Source of the DNA: Trichosphaerium sp. ATCC 40318
Lineage: Eukaryota > Discosea > Flabellinia > Trichosidae
Direction of reading: 5' to 3'
DNA: 64,000 nt
Assembly (NCBI GenBank): GCA_038496445.1
Contig: JALMLS010000277.1
Location: 355,091-419,090 of the forward strand
A program made the translations under genes and the position numbers. Of the stretch, positions 1-11,652 are shown piece after piece (the stretch's first letter is position 1; the number at the start of each line of letters is the position of its first letter). Under the pieces are notes generated by a model. The model was given only the letters and a program-made list of their open reading frames with translations, had not been told where the DNA came from and did no database searches.

Positions 1-351
1 TAAATTTACATCATGTATTAACCTAGAAATTTTCTAAAGAGGAAAAAAATGTTAGCAAGAAAGACAAGTTTTAGGTGAAAAGAAAGACAGTTTTGGAAAA
101 AAGTTTCATGAATAACTTTTCATCGTCAAGGCACGTCTTCGACAGAGAATTAAATGTTTGTGCATGCTGCCTTGATTACAGGCATTAATTACGTGCCTTG
201 ATCATCTTGGAAAAATTGAGATTTTCCAATGCTGCTGTTAGCGATTTCGCGTATTCCACGTCTGGACAGTGATAATATAACGTATTAATTAATCTCAGGG
301 CACTAGCTTGAACCTTATAAAATAATAAGCACAAAAAAAAAAAGTAAAAAA
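1..351. other. Intergenic edge, no gene seen
   Basis: This is AT-rich sequence downstream of the ELMO-like gene stop. I see no long reading frame, no RNA gene and no clear repeat. A short poly-A run lies near 332-342. Confidence 0.5.
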
Positions 352-1542
352 TTATTGCTCGCATACAGTAACATCAGTGTTGCTCAAACAATTGACAACA
401 GTGCTATAAGGAGGTGTAGATTCTCCTTGAGACACAACTCTAATATTTCGATCTACAGATATGAATCCAAACCGCTCAGAACTAAAAAACAATAAGAAAT
501 TACCAAAACAATATTTCAAAAAAATACCTCGCGAAATCTGCGGCCAATTGAAGTACGTTCTGGGCTACCTTGCCTTTTGGGCTACTCAAATGTACAAAAA
601 CATTCTTCTAAATGAAATTATGAGCGAATTAGAAGGAAATCCGATAACTTTATCGTACCGCAACGAATTCCTCTGTAAGCTTGTCCCATTCTCTGTTATA
701 TTGCAAAGCTAGATGTAGAGCATGCAAACCATAAGCTAATGCACTTCCTAATACGCACGTGGTAAGTGCCAAACTTGAACAAATCAAAACCGAAAAAAAA
801 AAAAAACTAACCTTCCGCTTTCGTAATGACATCCAATAAACTAACCATACCGCCCATCGACAAGAACTTGTTTGCAAAGGTCGGGTTCTATACAGTGAAA
901 TGAATAACAACAAGCGATCAAAATCAAATATAGCCTTTAAGGTGCTTGCGTAGGCCATTTTTTTGACGTTTAGTTTTTTTTTTGATTTTGTTTTTTTTTT
1001 TGAAATAAAAAATATTTGTGTGAATTAACAATGGTTTGTGGAGCTTGCGTGATCGAGAGCTCAAAATGTTTAAGAGTCAATTGCGTCCACATGTCTTTTT
1101 TTGATTTTGAATTAAAGTGCCAACGTACCGGTAATTGATTTCGTAGTTCCCATACTACAAGTCTCGCCTTTTTTGCGTCCGCTCGCAAGTTTTCTAGCGC
1201 TTGTTTGGCGTTTACTTCGGGAGAAACCGTGAGATGCAGCACAGCGCCGCTGTTTAGCTGGAAATTTGGGTTTGTAAGGTCCTACCAACGTTGAACATAT
1301 TATCAAGAACGAACGATATTTTTTAGCGGTAGATTCCGCTTTGTTTTGTGTATAGTTGGTGCCTGTACCTGTTGAGTTAGGTATTGCTTAGTGGTGGCAA
1401 CTTGAAGCGCATAATCTTTACATTTATTTGGGGCAATACCTGCGAGTATACATATACACTCAATACTGTACGGAAGCGATGCACTCAAATTAAAGTCGTA
1501 ATCAATAACGGTGCGTTCAAAGTGTACTTTGACCTTTACCAT
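352..1542 (-). CDS. ELMO/CED-12-like armadillo domain protein, short form
   Basis: Six exons read in one frame: 1542-1369, 1281-1129, 887-812, 747-659, 607-528 and 481-352, giving 233 aa. The order of segments matches the N-terminal part of ELMO proteins: a ubiquitin-like start (KVHFERTVIDYDF), YALQVATTKQYLTQQ, then LNSGAVLHLTVSPE, which corresponds to the ELMO NGTILRLTTSP region, then FANKFLSMGGMVSLLDVI, which corresponds to FAQEFINLDGISLLTQM. ELMO proteins partner DOCK-type Rac exchange factors. The usual central ELMO domain and C-terminal PH/PxxP tail are absent, so this is either a truncated family member or an ARM-only regulator. Start ATG at 1542 was chosen because earlier codons in that frame do not resemble the family. 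Family assignment rests on pattern recall, not on a search. Confidence 0.72.
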
Positions 1543-1736
1543 AGTGTAGATAGCATGCAATTTATAGATAGCGGGTCTCCATTCATACAAAAAGAGGAAA
1601 GTTGTAAAAAGTCAAATCTCAAAGAAATAAGGCGCAAAACGTTATTACACCAAGGCTTCTCAGAGTGCACGCGTAGTAAATAAGTAGCAGCTACAGCATG
1701 CTGATTTTGACTGGTACAGTGAACAGTTTTACCAAA

Positions 1737-2388
1737 TCAAAAGTTGCTCAAATCCTCGTCCTCAACCTTTGATTTCGCGGTGTCCTTTGGTTTTGTGTTG
1801 ATCTTGGTGCTCTTTTTTGATACACGTTTACGTCTCTTCTTTGGTGCTCGTCTGAGATGCACATGCTTTATTACTACGCAAAGCGGTTACAGGCGTGTGG
1901 TGTGACTATCGTGACAGATAAAGTTGGTCTTTACAAGTACCTAGTGTGCTTTGTCTTGCTGCATTTGCAGTGTTTGCTGCCGAAAATGCGCCAGATGCAT
2001 TGCTTGCGCCTGTGAAGGCACCGGTCTTGGCAATATTTTGTGTGACACTTTGACTTTTAGCGCTCTGAGCAAACGTAATGCCTTTCTCCAAAAGGAACTC
2101 TCCACCGTCAAAGAAACCTTTTGCACCGATCTCTACATGAATAAGCACAAAGATTGGTTTAATCTGTTGTTAACAAATAAAACGTTGCGCATACGCAGGT
2201 ACGGGTTAACTAGTTTTGGTTCAATCCATCCTCGTAGCCTAAAGTTACAAATTAATGAGTTTAGGTTCAACAACAACGTACGATAAGTGCACCCAACGTC
2301 GCAAGCCTGCGCAGCCTATAGAAACTATGTATGGTTAACGAAAGTTTTTTTTGTAGCGTGTAGTACGTAATGCGCCATCAAACAACAT
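1737..2388 (-). CDS. Hypothetical Ala/Thr/Asn-rich protein with basic tail
   Basis: A multi-exon model runs from ATG at 2388 through short exons to a Gly/Phe-rich stretch (GAKGFFDGGEFLLEKG, about 2145-2098). An Ala/Asn/Thr/Ser-rich low-complexity stretch follows, and then a Lys/Arg-rich tail (RAPKKRRKRVSKK) ending at 1737. The last junction needs an unusual GTCACG donor near 1917, so the tail may belong to a different transcript. I recognise no family. The basic tail could be a nuclear or nucleolar signal. The gene is divergent from sulfite oxidase, with about 236 bp between the starts. Confidence 0.38.
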
Positions 2389-2624
2389 TGTGGTGATAAA
2401 CCTAGCACGTGTCAGGTCATTCGAGTATAGCTACGCACCCCATAGTAAGCAGCAAACTACTTTTGTACTGCTCAAACGTATGCTTCTCTGAACCGTTTGA
2501 CAAGACTTGTCAGTTGGTGAGAGTATGTGCTGTGCGTTGGCGCCTATGAAATTTGTGTATAGTTCAGCGCACAAAATGCCTTTCTTAATACTCTGCATTT
2601 TAGTCTCTTTTCCTCACTTTAACA

Positions 2625-4251
2625 ATGTCTCACGAGCCATCAGTTAACTATGTACCTTCGGAATTGACGCTTGCTACGCGCAATGCAGGTACACCGGTTA
2701 TTTGTCAATTAGGGTTTTAACAGGCTAGGTATACCTCTGGAGGCATTGAAACACGCCATTACGCCAGTGGGCCTTCATTACTTGCTCGGTCACTACGGTA
2801 CGTGCTCTGTCGTGCTAAAAACGCTCACAAATCATAGATATACCCGTAATTGATAGCAAGAAGTACGCTCTTGAGATAAATGGCAAAGTAGGCACGTCTT
2901 ACCTACTTTAAAGCAAACACGCTAAATCTAGACTGCCAGGTAAATCCTTGAAGCTAACGTTGGATGATATAAAATCAAGACCCAAAGTAACTCAAGCAGT
3001 CACATTAGGTAATTCCGAAATGCGTTAAAACTTGCTTTTTACGCTTACAGACCTTCAGAATGTGCTGGAAATGGTAGATCTTTAGTATCACCACGTAAAA
3101 TAAGCCAACCATGGATCTATAATGCTGTTGGCACTTATGAATGGACAGGAACTCCACTTGGACCGATACTGAAAGAAGCAGGTACGTGCTATTATCGACA
3201 ATATCACGTGATTACTTCTATTTCTTTTCGAATTTCTTAGCGTTCCTACTTTTAGGTATTGGTGATGGTGCGGTCGATGTTGTCTTTACTGGAATGGATA
3301 AGGGTATGGAAGGCGTACTACAGTACTACCAGCGAAAGTTGACAGTGGCGCAAGCCATGGAGGAGGTATGTAGACAGTTAAAAAATATTATTGAGTAACA
3401 ATTTCTTTAGCAAGTGATGCTTGCTTATGAAATGAACGGCATACCTCTGTTACCACAGCATGGCGCGCCACTTCGTCTAGTAGTTCCAGGATGGTAATAG
3501 AATATTCTAAGTACTTTTTCATAACTGATTGCGTAGGTACGGAATGGCAAGCGTTAAAGTGCGTGACAACTTGGGCTGTTAAAAAAATTTCTTCAGAAAA
3601 TTGTTTTTTTGATAAAGAGCTAACTCTGATAGTGGCTTGCACGTATTGAAGTGGTTGATTTCAACTTTAATGGTCCACAACAACAATCGTATACCTTTAG
3701 ACAGTCAAGTACAAGTCCTAGGACAGAAGTAACCGAAATTTCAGTTAGATCACTTATGGTACCTCCTGGTATCCCAACTTTCTTGAAGCGTCACAGATTA
3801 GTGACAGTGGGTACTGTAGAGATTACGTAAGCTTAGTAATTTAATTACATGTTCTTTTAAATACTTACAACATTCGCAAGAGGCCGCGCTTGGGCTGGTA
3901 GCAAGGCTATCACAAAAGTAGAGTTTTCTTCGGATAACGGTGCTACTTGGAAGGATGCAACCATTGAAAAAGATTCTACGTTATCGAAGTATGCTTGGAC
4001 TGGTTGGTCAGTTTCTTGGGATGCCAAAGAAGGTAGTTTGATTGTTGATATACTTTTGCTTTTCTAATGTTTTTTTGGAAAAAGGCGACTGTGTTTTGCG
4101 TTGTAGAGCAACAGATGATGCTGGTAATGTACAACCGGAAGAATGTGAATGGAATTATGGTGGTTATGCTGTTAATCCATGGCAAAAAGTTATTGTCAAG
4201 GTAGTACCTAAAGCAGAACTAGAATTGAACAGAGATGCCAAAAAATGGTAA
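2625..4251 (+). CDS. SUOX: Sulfite oxidase family molybdoenzyme
   Basis: About nine exons from ATG 2625 to stop 4251. The molybdopterin domain is continuous: GIPLEALKHAITPVGLHYLL, DIPVIDSKKYALEI, LTLDDIKSRP, then the cysteine that ligates molybdenum in the CAGNGR motif (family usually CAGNRR), followed by GDGAVDVVFTGMDKGME and MASVKWL. The C-terminal dimerisation domain includes PPGIPTFLKRHRLV, RAWAGSKAITKVEFSSD, TDDAGNVQPEE and GYAVNPWQKVIVKV. The reaction is oxidation of sulfite to sulfate. There is no N-terminal cytochrome b5 domain and no evident mitochondrial presequence, so this resembles the heme-free plant-type enzyme, but the C-terminus (KKW) is not a standard peroxisomal signal. One intron (about 2900-2930) required a GTCTTA donor to hold the frame. 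Confidence 0.9.
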
Positions 4252-4524
4252 AAAAAACCGTTTCGGAGATTTTTTTCAAAGTCTGTTGGTATTGTTCCGA
4301 GATGTAAATGTCTTATTAAAACAACATTGAGAAAAAGATGTAATTTTATGTTGCTTGATGACTACGTCGATCACAAGGACAAGTACTGCAACTATGACAG
4401 TAATCGTGATGGAGATAAAAAATGAAGGATTGGAGAAAATGAAACGTGAAGTAATGCGGGCTGATACAATAACATAAATGATAATTGCTTTTGTTAAGCC
4501 AGGAAGAGTTTATAAACTTATTAT

Positions 4525-5320
4525 TTAAATAATGCCGTTGAGGGTAATTTTGCCAAAATAACGTAAAGTCCCTCGGTAATCTGAAGCACTGTAAGGATAG
4601 ATACGAATTGTCGCTGAGGTTGTAGCAACAGTGCCAGATGAGAAATCGATTTGAAGTCCTGCTGCGAATGGTCTGGAGGGAACTGAGCTTGGACCAAACT
4701 TAACGAAAGCTCCGCCGTCAATAGAAACCTGAAAGCTGAATCCCCTTGGTCCCTTGCTACTACTTCTATGATGGAACCTGTGAAAGAGAAGCAAATAAGC
4801 TAGTTGCAACAAAAAATCACATGAATGTGTTCAATCAAAAAAAAATACTGTCTACTTACATAACGTTACTAAGTGTCGTGGCTGCGGAGGTTGTAAAACC
4901 AAACTCAAGATATTCCGATAGCGCAACAGCATCTTCCAGTGTATTCCCAGGTTTGAATCCTATTTGGTTGTTAAACATGGCGCTACGAGTTGGGTTTTTT
5001 CAGTTCAAAACAAAAACCATCAGAGTGAGATTGTAAAAAAAGCTGCTAAGATGCGTTTTGTACCTGCTGAGTTAAACGCGTTCTTTGTTGCTCTTTCGTA
5101 TATACCACTCCCTCTCACGAATGCACCTGGTGTAATCTCACATGCAGATGAACTGGCCGTTAGAAACGGCGCCTCTGTGGCATCGTATTCAACAAGTACG
5201 ACCTAAAAGTAAACAGTTTAGATTTCTGTGTACAACAGTTTCCGGAGTTCTGGAGATGTAACGTACTTGACTTACTACAAGATGTAGTACAGCAACAAAT
5301 ATGATAGAGAAGGTACGCAT
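4525..5320 (-). CDS. Small secreted protein of bacterial-type beta-rich family
   Basis: Four exons (5320-5267, 5202-5064, 4959-4860, 4777-4525) give 181 aa. Residues 1-18 are a signal peptide (MRTFSIIFVAVLHLVVSQ). The mature protein has the pattern VEYDATEAPFLTASSS, FVRGSGIYERATKNAFNSAG, LEDAVALSEYLEFGFTTSA, GPRGFSFQVSIDGG, and a C-terminal ATIRIYPYSASDYRGTLRY/TLNGII. This order closely resembles secreted or PEP-CTERM-associated domains of planctomycetes, verrucomicrobia and cyanobacteria (inference from memory). No anchor or catalytic residues are visible. Three introns show that it is now a eukaryotic gene. Function is unknown; adhesion or matrix binding is a guess. Confidence 0.7.
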
Positions 5321-6059
5321 GTTGTTTGTGATAACTACGTTGTACGTTTGTTTTCGTCCATTCATTGAAACTGTTCCGACACGAGGAGTCTCTTAAAAAA
5401 ACGTGATCGCCCGTGCATTGTTACATTTCACGTACCATCTCGACGGTTCTTTATATTCCGTGGTTGATTTAAGCTACGGCTATGGGTTTTTCAATAATGG
5501 CCTGAGTTAGCTGCCTCTTTAAAGGTTACTGCTATTCCAAAGGCCGCAGAGTTGAGTTAAAACAAACAAGCGAACTATAAATAAAAATGTTTGCAGAATT
5601 TGCATTACCCACAACCTGGCAGTACTCAAAAAAGCTGCTAACAAAGTAACCAAAAACACTGCTATAAATGTTAATTGTTTAATATCAATTAGGTTTGCTG
5701 CCACCGGGGCCTGTACATGGGTGTTTATTTTCTATTTTTCTAGAAATTTTAGGTGCAATGTTTTTACCACTCCACCTCCCTACTTTATATAATCATATGA
5801 TCCAGATTATTCGATTACAACATGTCCATTTCTATCATAAGCAACCGCCGTTTGGTTGAAGATGTCCTTTAGTAAATCACGTGATTCTAAGGGCCACACT
5901 TGTTAAGAGTACCGGTTTTGCAAATGTGATAATACAACAGTTTTGTTACAAATAAAACTATTTGTAAAAGTTATCAATAGATTTGTTCATAATTGAACCC
6001 TTGTGATCATTATACACTAGAGGTATATCTGGCCTGTACTAAAGTTAAAAAAACATCTC
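5321..6059. other. Intergenic stretch, no supported gene
   Basis: An open frame on the minus strand at 5519-5704 has a hydrophobic segment but begins with GTG and has no continuation, so I do not call it. A CACGTG site lies near 5879. Nothing else is recognised. Confidence 0.5.
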
Positions 6060-8049
6060 TTAAGGTGAACAAAATAGAGCAGCATCAAGAGTAAGCGGCA
6101 CCAAAATACTTCAAGATGTAAACGTAAAGGGTTTTACCTTTCTTTTGCAATTGTTGCTGCCAAAGAGTCTTTTGTTTTATCCCACCAATATGGTATAATT
6201 ATTACAGTCAAACCTAAGGTAAATTAAAACAAAGTAAAAAAGGGAGACATCTCAAGGAGCTCCAATTTTGGTACCTCCATTTTGACACATTTCTTTTTTA
6301 ATTTTATCTCTCTTTTGTTGTACATGCGATGGCCCTGTCCATTGCTGATTATCCTGATAGTGATGTTCCCCTTGTTAAAAAAATAAAGATAAGAATAAGA
6401 AAGAGACAGAATATATTTTTAAAGAGTACCTTGGTATTCAACAACAAGGTTAAACAAAGGCACATAAATATCGACTTGAATAGGAACAGATTGACCCAAA
6501 AATTCCGCCAAGTTATACTCTTCAAATACATCTGTACCGCTGGGTAGCGCTTGTTGAACTTGCCGAAGAAGAAACCTAACAAAAAGAAAGTAAGAAATAA
6601 GTGAGAAAATAGGGAGCCTAGAAAAATCGAACTTTTTTTTTGTACAACTCACTTTTGTGCAGAGCGCTTCCTATCTCTATGAAAGAGACTCCAGTCCCAT
6701 TTAATATCTTTATATAATTTCTTGAGTATTTTAGGGAAAAGTCCTCTTTGTACTAAAGTATATCCACCAAGGTCTTTGATTTGTAGATAAGAAATATTGT
6801 ACCAGTCTTTTGGATCCTTTATGTTTAAATCTTTTTCAACGTCTACAGTACTGGTAAAACAACAGTTTGTGTTTATAAATAATCTCATACCGTTGAGGAA
6901 GCTTGTTATATTCTCAAAATTGTTCCAAAAGCCCATTGGAACACATCTAAAGATGAAACTTAGACGGTCTTTTTTCTATTAAAAACGCTCACTTGAATTT
7001 ATACGTTTTCCAGGTATATTGAGGATACACAGTTCTCAAAGCATCAGGCAGAGATTTATATCTATAACGATATAAGTAAGAATATCTTAGAACTAATATT
7101 GCTGAGTTTGTGGAAGGACAACTTACTCTCTTGCCAAACCAAAGTAACCACCTATGTTTTGTAATCTTTCTACTGTTAATGTATACCAATCATCGAATGT
7201 TTTCATTCCAAGTTCATCTCCTATACCCTCAAAGTATACAACATGATTTTTTTTATCTTCAAAAAAGAATCGCAGCGTTGTACTACACCTCAGAGTTAAT
7301 CACGTGGTGTTTAAAACAAAAACATTGGTTCTAAAAACGTGATTTAAAAAGCACTCACGTGAACTCCCATGGCTTCCAATCAAATTCAGGATACAACACA
7401 GACATTGCGCTGGATATTGTATTATTATACCTTCAAAAAAAGTAAGCACAATCAGGGCAGAAGCCAATAAAAGCGAAACAAGAAATGATTGCTCGGGATT
7501 TTTTTTTGTACCTGTTTAAGATACCACTACCACCACAAGCCAGAATATCGTCTCTGGGGATATGGTACCAATCACTTGTGCAATGTACAGCAAGTCTACT
7601 TCCTACATAATCAAATCGTCGCCTCTGTCTTGTGATATTGTCCCAGTAGTCCCGAGGGACGCTATTTTAGTTATTTTTTGGTGTTGCAGGTTAGTGGCTC
7701 GTACCTTGTAACATCTTTTCTGTATTTATGATTAGATGGCAGTAATGCCTTTAATAGCGCTGGGACAGAATCGTCATACCTTAGAGGTAAGTATTTTCAA
7801 CGTTTAAACGTTATTGTACTTTTTTAAAAGGGTTGATACGCCTACTCCGCGTATTAATCGTTGTGAAACGGTTTGCCAGCCATCTGATGTACATACATGT
7901 AATTTTCTTGCGATATGCTGTAATTCGTGGCGTTGATTATCTATACTGTTCCAATAGCCATATGTCTTGTGGTTTAATGACTTTTTGGTTGTCTTGGGAT
8001 AGTAACCTCGACGTTTGACACGTTTGGCACTTGATGATATGGCACTCAT
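6060..8049 (-). CDS. W-repeat protein with C-terminal PD-(D/E)XK/VSR-like nuclease domain
   Basis: Twelve exons give 456 aa with every phase consistent. Exons: 8049-7820, 7779-7705, 7661-7512, 7430-7359, 7288-7127, 7061-6993, 6946-6891, 6842-6653, 6575-6430, 6370-6275, 6213-6138 and 6108-6060. Four repeats of about 75 aa follow the plan W-Dn..QR..F..ig..L.i....DWY.i...di...GG..il..Y..s...aL..vYP...W..w.F. Examples of the conserved core are TSDWYHIPRDDILACGGSG and FDDWYTLTVERLQNIGG. The C-terminal 130 aa read FLLRQVQQALPSGTDVFEEY, VDIYVPLFNLVVEYQGEHHY and VIIIPYWWD, matching the eukaryotic VSR/PD-(D/E)XK-like module in which D, E-x-Q and the downstream Lys/Tyr region form the expected active site. 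The repeats may bind nucleic acid, but that is inference. A paralog without the nuclease lies at 32452-34430. Confidence 0.8.
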
Positions 8050-8544
8050 TCATCGTAGCGTGGCAGGTTGCGTAAGTCGCGAACAGCCGTATTTGGTTGG
8101 CAATTAGAGTCTAATAAAGACTTTAATTCTCTACAACAATCTTTCGGAATATTGTTCGTTTATTATTACTTAAGGACCCTTAAATAGCTATCTCTGCCGT
8201 TAAAGATAGTGCTTGTTATTACAACACAGGTGGTGCGAGTATATTGCAATCTTTATTGGGTTAATCTCAGTGCAAACAGTCCTGTGTTCGACAGATAAAT
8301 TATTCACTAGTTGGTGTTTTCAGTGAACATACAAGCTGCCAATAAATAAGTGCTTGTGCAAGTACTGTTCGTAAAATTTTATACCCTTTGAATCTTATGA
8401 TCAGAAAGCATGTTTCCATGTGCGAAAGTAGTAAGATTGGTTTCAGGAATATTTATTTGAAGTTTTGTTTGTACATTTTATATTCTTTTTTATGATACAG
8501 TTTTAGTTTTGTTGTTTTTCTGTTTTCTTACTTTAACGATTACT
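8050..8544. other. Intergenic stretch, nothing recognised
   Basis: No convincing exon on either strand. AT-rich, between the start of the W-repeat gene and the 3' end of the RapGAP gene. Confidence 0.5.
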
Positions 8545-11500
8545 TTACAAGTGAATAGTATTACATTCAAAAGCTCTTCCTTCTACCTGTGGTATAGAAG
8601 GCAAAGAAGCCCTACTTGCACTTCTTCTAGAATGAGTAGAAATAGGAGAAAGTACTTTTGCAGGTTTTGATTTAGAACGTCGTCTCTTCTTTGGTGCGGG
8701 CTTTATCTCTGAGGTACTATGATACGTTTTTGTACCAAAAAGCATAGCAATTGATCCTTTAGTTTTTGTACCAGAACTAGTCCTAGACCTCCCTTTTCGT
8801 GCTAATTAACAGGTGTTAGCTTTTATTTGTCAATCCTCAAAAAAAAGGAAATTTCGGGGTTTTTTCGTACCCAGATTGTCAAGCGAGTTACTACCTTTCA
8901 AATGTATTTTGGAAGTCTTTGATGTTGCTCTCATAGAATGTCTCCTAGGTGATAACCATGTTAAAAATACTTGTTGTTGTTGGACTTAACGGTACGTACT
9001 TTTTCTTGTTAGGTAAACGGTGTTGGTCTACGTGAGAACTCAAGCGTCGTGATTTTATTGTCTATTAAGACAAATTAGAAACACATGTTGAAATGTTAAC
9101 AAAAAAGAAACTTACTTGATAACTTTCTGTCAAATTTAACAAGCGTTGCTGTCTAAGACCACTCATACGAGTACTCAATAATGGAACTGTACGAAGAGCT
9201 GTTCGGTCAGCGTTGATTACTAAAAAGTGGTAAGAGGAGGACACAAGGGGAAGATTTCTGAGAGGCAAACAAATACATACATTTTGTTATAAAACGTATT
9301 TGGTCTTCTTCCGAATCTTCAAGTTGTTCTGGTAGGTAAGGTGGATATGGAGTTATAGGCTTTTTATTGGCAAATTCGACCCTGTGAATAAGTTGTCAGT
9401 AATTATGTTAGACAAGGCGACATACCTATACCGTATAGTGCGATCTTTTGCACGTTCTTTTCTAACAACAACAAAAACTTCTAAATAATTATTGTTAGTT
9501 GGAGAAGCTGCGTTTCAGGACTACGCACGGTTGACTTGTGATCGTATCAAAGACAGATCTAGGGGTTCTTTACCTTCTCTGAATATTATTACAACACAGT
9601 CATTACCAATGTGTCGTTTTCTAGGGAAGGGAGTAAATGAGGTGTTGTTCATTGAATCGCATAGAAAAGGCGAAAAAAAAAATTCATGTCGTGCCTAGTT
9701 GGATCAGAAGGATATATAGGAATAAGCGTTGAAACGTGATAACACACTTGTAAATCTCCCATTTGTTTATAAACTGTATGTTTCCCTGTGAGGTCAGCTT
9801 GAGGGCATTAGTACATAAGCAAAACAATAAAAACAGTTTTTCACAATCAGAAAAAAAAAGAAACTGAAAGAATTAATTACTTTTTGTATCCAGCGAAGCG
9901 TTGAATCCTTTGAACCCTTTAAGGACCACTCGGTTACCCAAAAACCTTAGAAAAGCCTCGAAAGAGGGTGAGTGATGAGCTATAATAAAGACATAAGAAC
10001 ACCAATGCAACACAACACAACAATACGTACTATTTTCATACCACTCATCTTCAGTTTTCTGCTTACAAGGAGCATAGAGAACACCAAAAGCATAATTCTT
10101 CTTATGAGAAACATCGCTATCTATTTTAGATAGTTCAGGGAATATTATAGGGTTTCCTATCTAAAGCGACAATCAGTAAATTAACATTTTTGATAACAAG
10201 AGGTAGTGTTACTCGTGCAAAGTTCATTTTATCCAACACTTCAGGAGTGTGATTTAACTCAACATCTGCAAGGTACTTAAGTTGCTCCTTTTTTCCCGTA
10301 ATTCTTTTGGGCACCATGCGTCTTTTAACACCCTGTATCCAAAAGTAAGCTTTCGAACATATATTTTCAACAAAAATAAAAGAGACACAAGAGCTATCTA
10401 CACGAACAAGTAGTACTATGTTTAGATAAACTTAAGCGAGTCCCACTTAAGACAAACACTTATGCCCTTATATTAGAACGTACATTAACACCAAAAACCA
10501 GTGCTATGGTATCTTTGAGTTCCGTAGTCTTGACACAAAATACAAACGGATCGAAACTCAATTTGTCGTCTATCCATATTTTTGAGTCTAATAACGTCAT
10601 TTAGTATAATAGTGTACGGGTATTATTAATTAATAAAACAAGCAAAGCAAAATACTATTAAAAAACTAGTTTGAGTTTAAGGCAAGTGCAAACGTACTCA
10701 TATGTGTAAAATTATCTTCGAAAAAAATCTCGTTTTCTATTACTCTCGGCGAATCAAGTTGCTTTCTACGTTTACCAGTTTCGAACTCATATCCCTCTAT
10801 GGATGTATCTATAAGAAGACACTTATCCTTAGCAGTCTAAATAAACGTAAGCGATGTAAGAACAAGATGTAGAGGCTAACCAATGACCACGATTTTTGTG
10901 GTTTAACATCTGACCAAGCGTTATTATTTTTAATTGTATATTTATATACTTCACGTGTCAGTTTATCAAAATCAAATCCTTCACCAACATAATTATTATT
11001 ATGTTGAAATATAATATCATCTTTACATAAAGCAACAACACCACCTAATTGCCTACGGAAGAAAAACGTTAGAAGTTGAAGAAAAAGTAGCCAAAAAAAA
11101 TTGCGAGAAAAGTTTTCTAGTAAAATGATAGCGAAATCACTTACTTTTCGTCACCACGTGGAGTAATTTGAGGATATCCCTCTTCCATGGCATTAGATAT
11201 AGACTCCAATGACTTTTGTGACAAGCAATACTTCTCACCGTAGAGCATACCAAATGAGCTGTAAAGATACTGTTCTTTATCAATAAGAAGAACACCAGGA
11301 AACTGTGTATTCTTTAAGAACGCCTTAGCCTGAGCAGGCGTTCCGTTTGTCAGTCCTACTATATTTACTCCCATACTCTCTAATTCGTCCATTTTCTCAT
11401 TAAATAGTGCTGTTGTACGATAAGTATGTGCACTAGAAGCAAAGTAAGAAATTCATCGGGTGAATTTTTTTTGTACCAGCCGAGATGACGTAAAAAAACA

Positions 11501-11652
11501 ACTACTGTTGGATAATCTCCAATCGCAGTTTTAAAATCAATAGACTCATTAGATGCAGTCTTAAGTATAGTCATGTAAGGGTCTAGTAAAGGTGTGTAAG
11601 TTACAATATCAGAAAACCAAACGAAAGTCCGAATATTCGTTTGTTTTGTCAT
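8545..11652 (-). CDS. PRXL2-type thioredoxin-fold domain fused to RapGAP domain
   Basis: One continuous reading path. The N-terminal part, from ATG 11652, has YPTVVVFLRHLGC, FLKNTQFPGVLLIDKEQYLY, GGVVALCKDDIIFQHN and GEGFDFDKLTREVYKY. This is the AhpC/TSA_2 (PRXL2/FAM213) fold, keeping only the first Cys (LGCAHT instead of CxxC). After a 44-nt intron (GTTAGC to TTTAG, near 10885-10840) the frame continues into a RapGAP module: FGVLYAPCKQKTEDEWYEN, GFKGFNASLDTK, LTGKHTVYKQM, CYHVSTLIPIYPSD and RKRHIGNDCVVIIF, with the catalytic Asn in GND. Then come SQVNQVFVVVRKERAKD, KPITPYPPYLPEQLEDSEED and INADRTALRT. A basic tail (PAPKKRRRSKSKP) ends at 8545. The RapGAP half has no in-frame ATG of its own, which supports fusion. 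An upstream exon near 11959-11732 may extend the N-terminus. Rap GTPases are the expected substrate. Confidence 0.75.

Noticed and set aside
5519-5704. Minus-strand hydrophobic frame resembling a membrane protein
   Set aside because: It begins with GTG, not ATG, has no continuing exon, and the secreted gene's own signal peptide starts at 5320.
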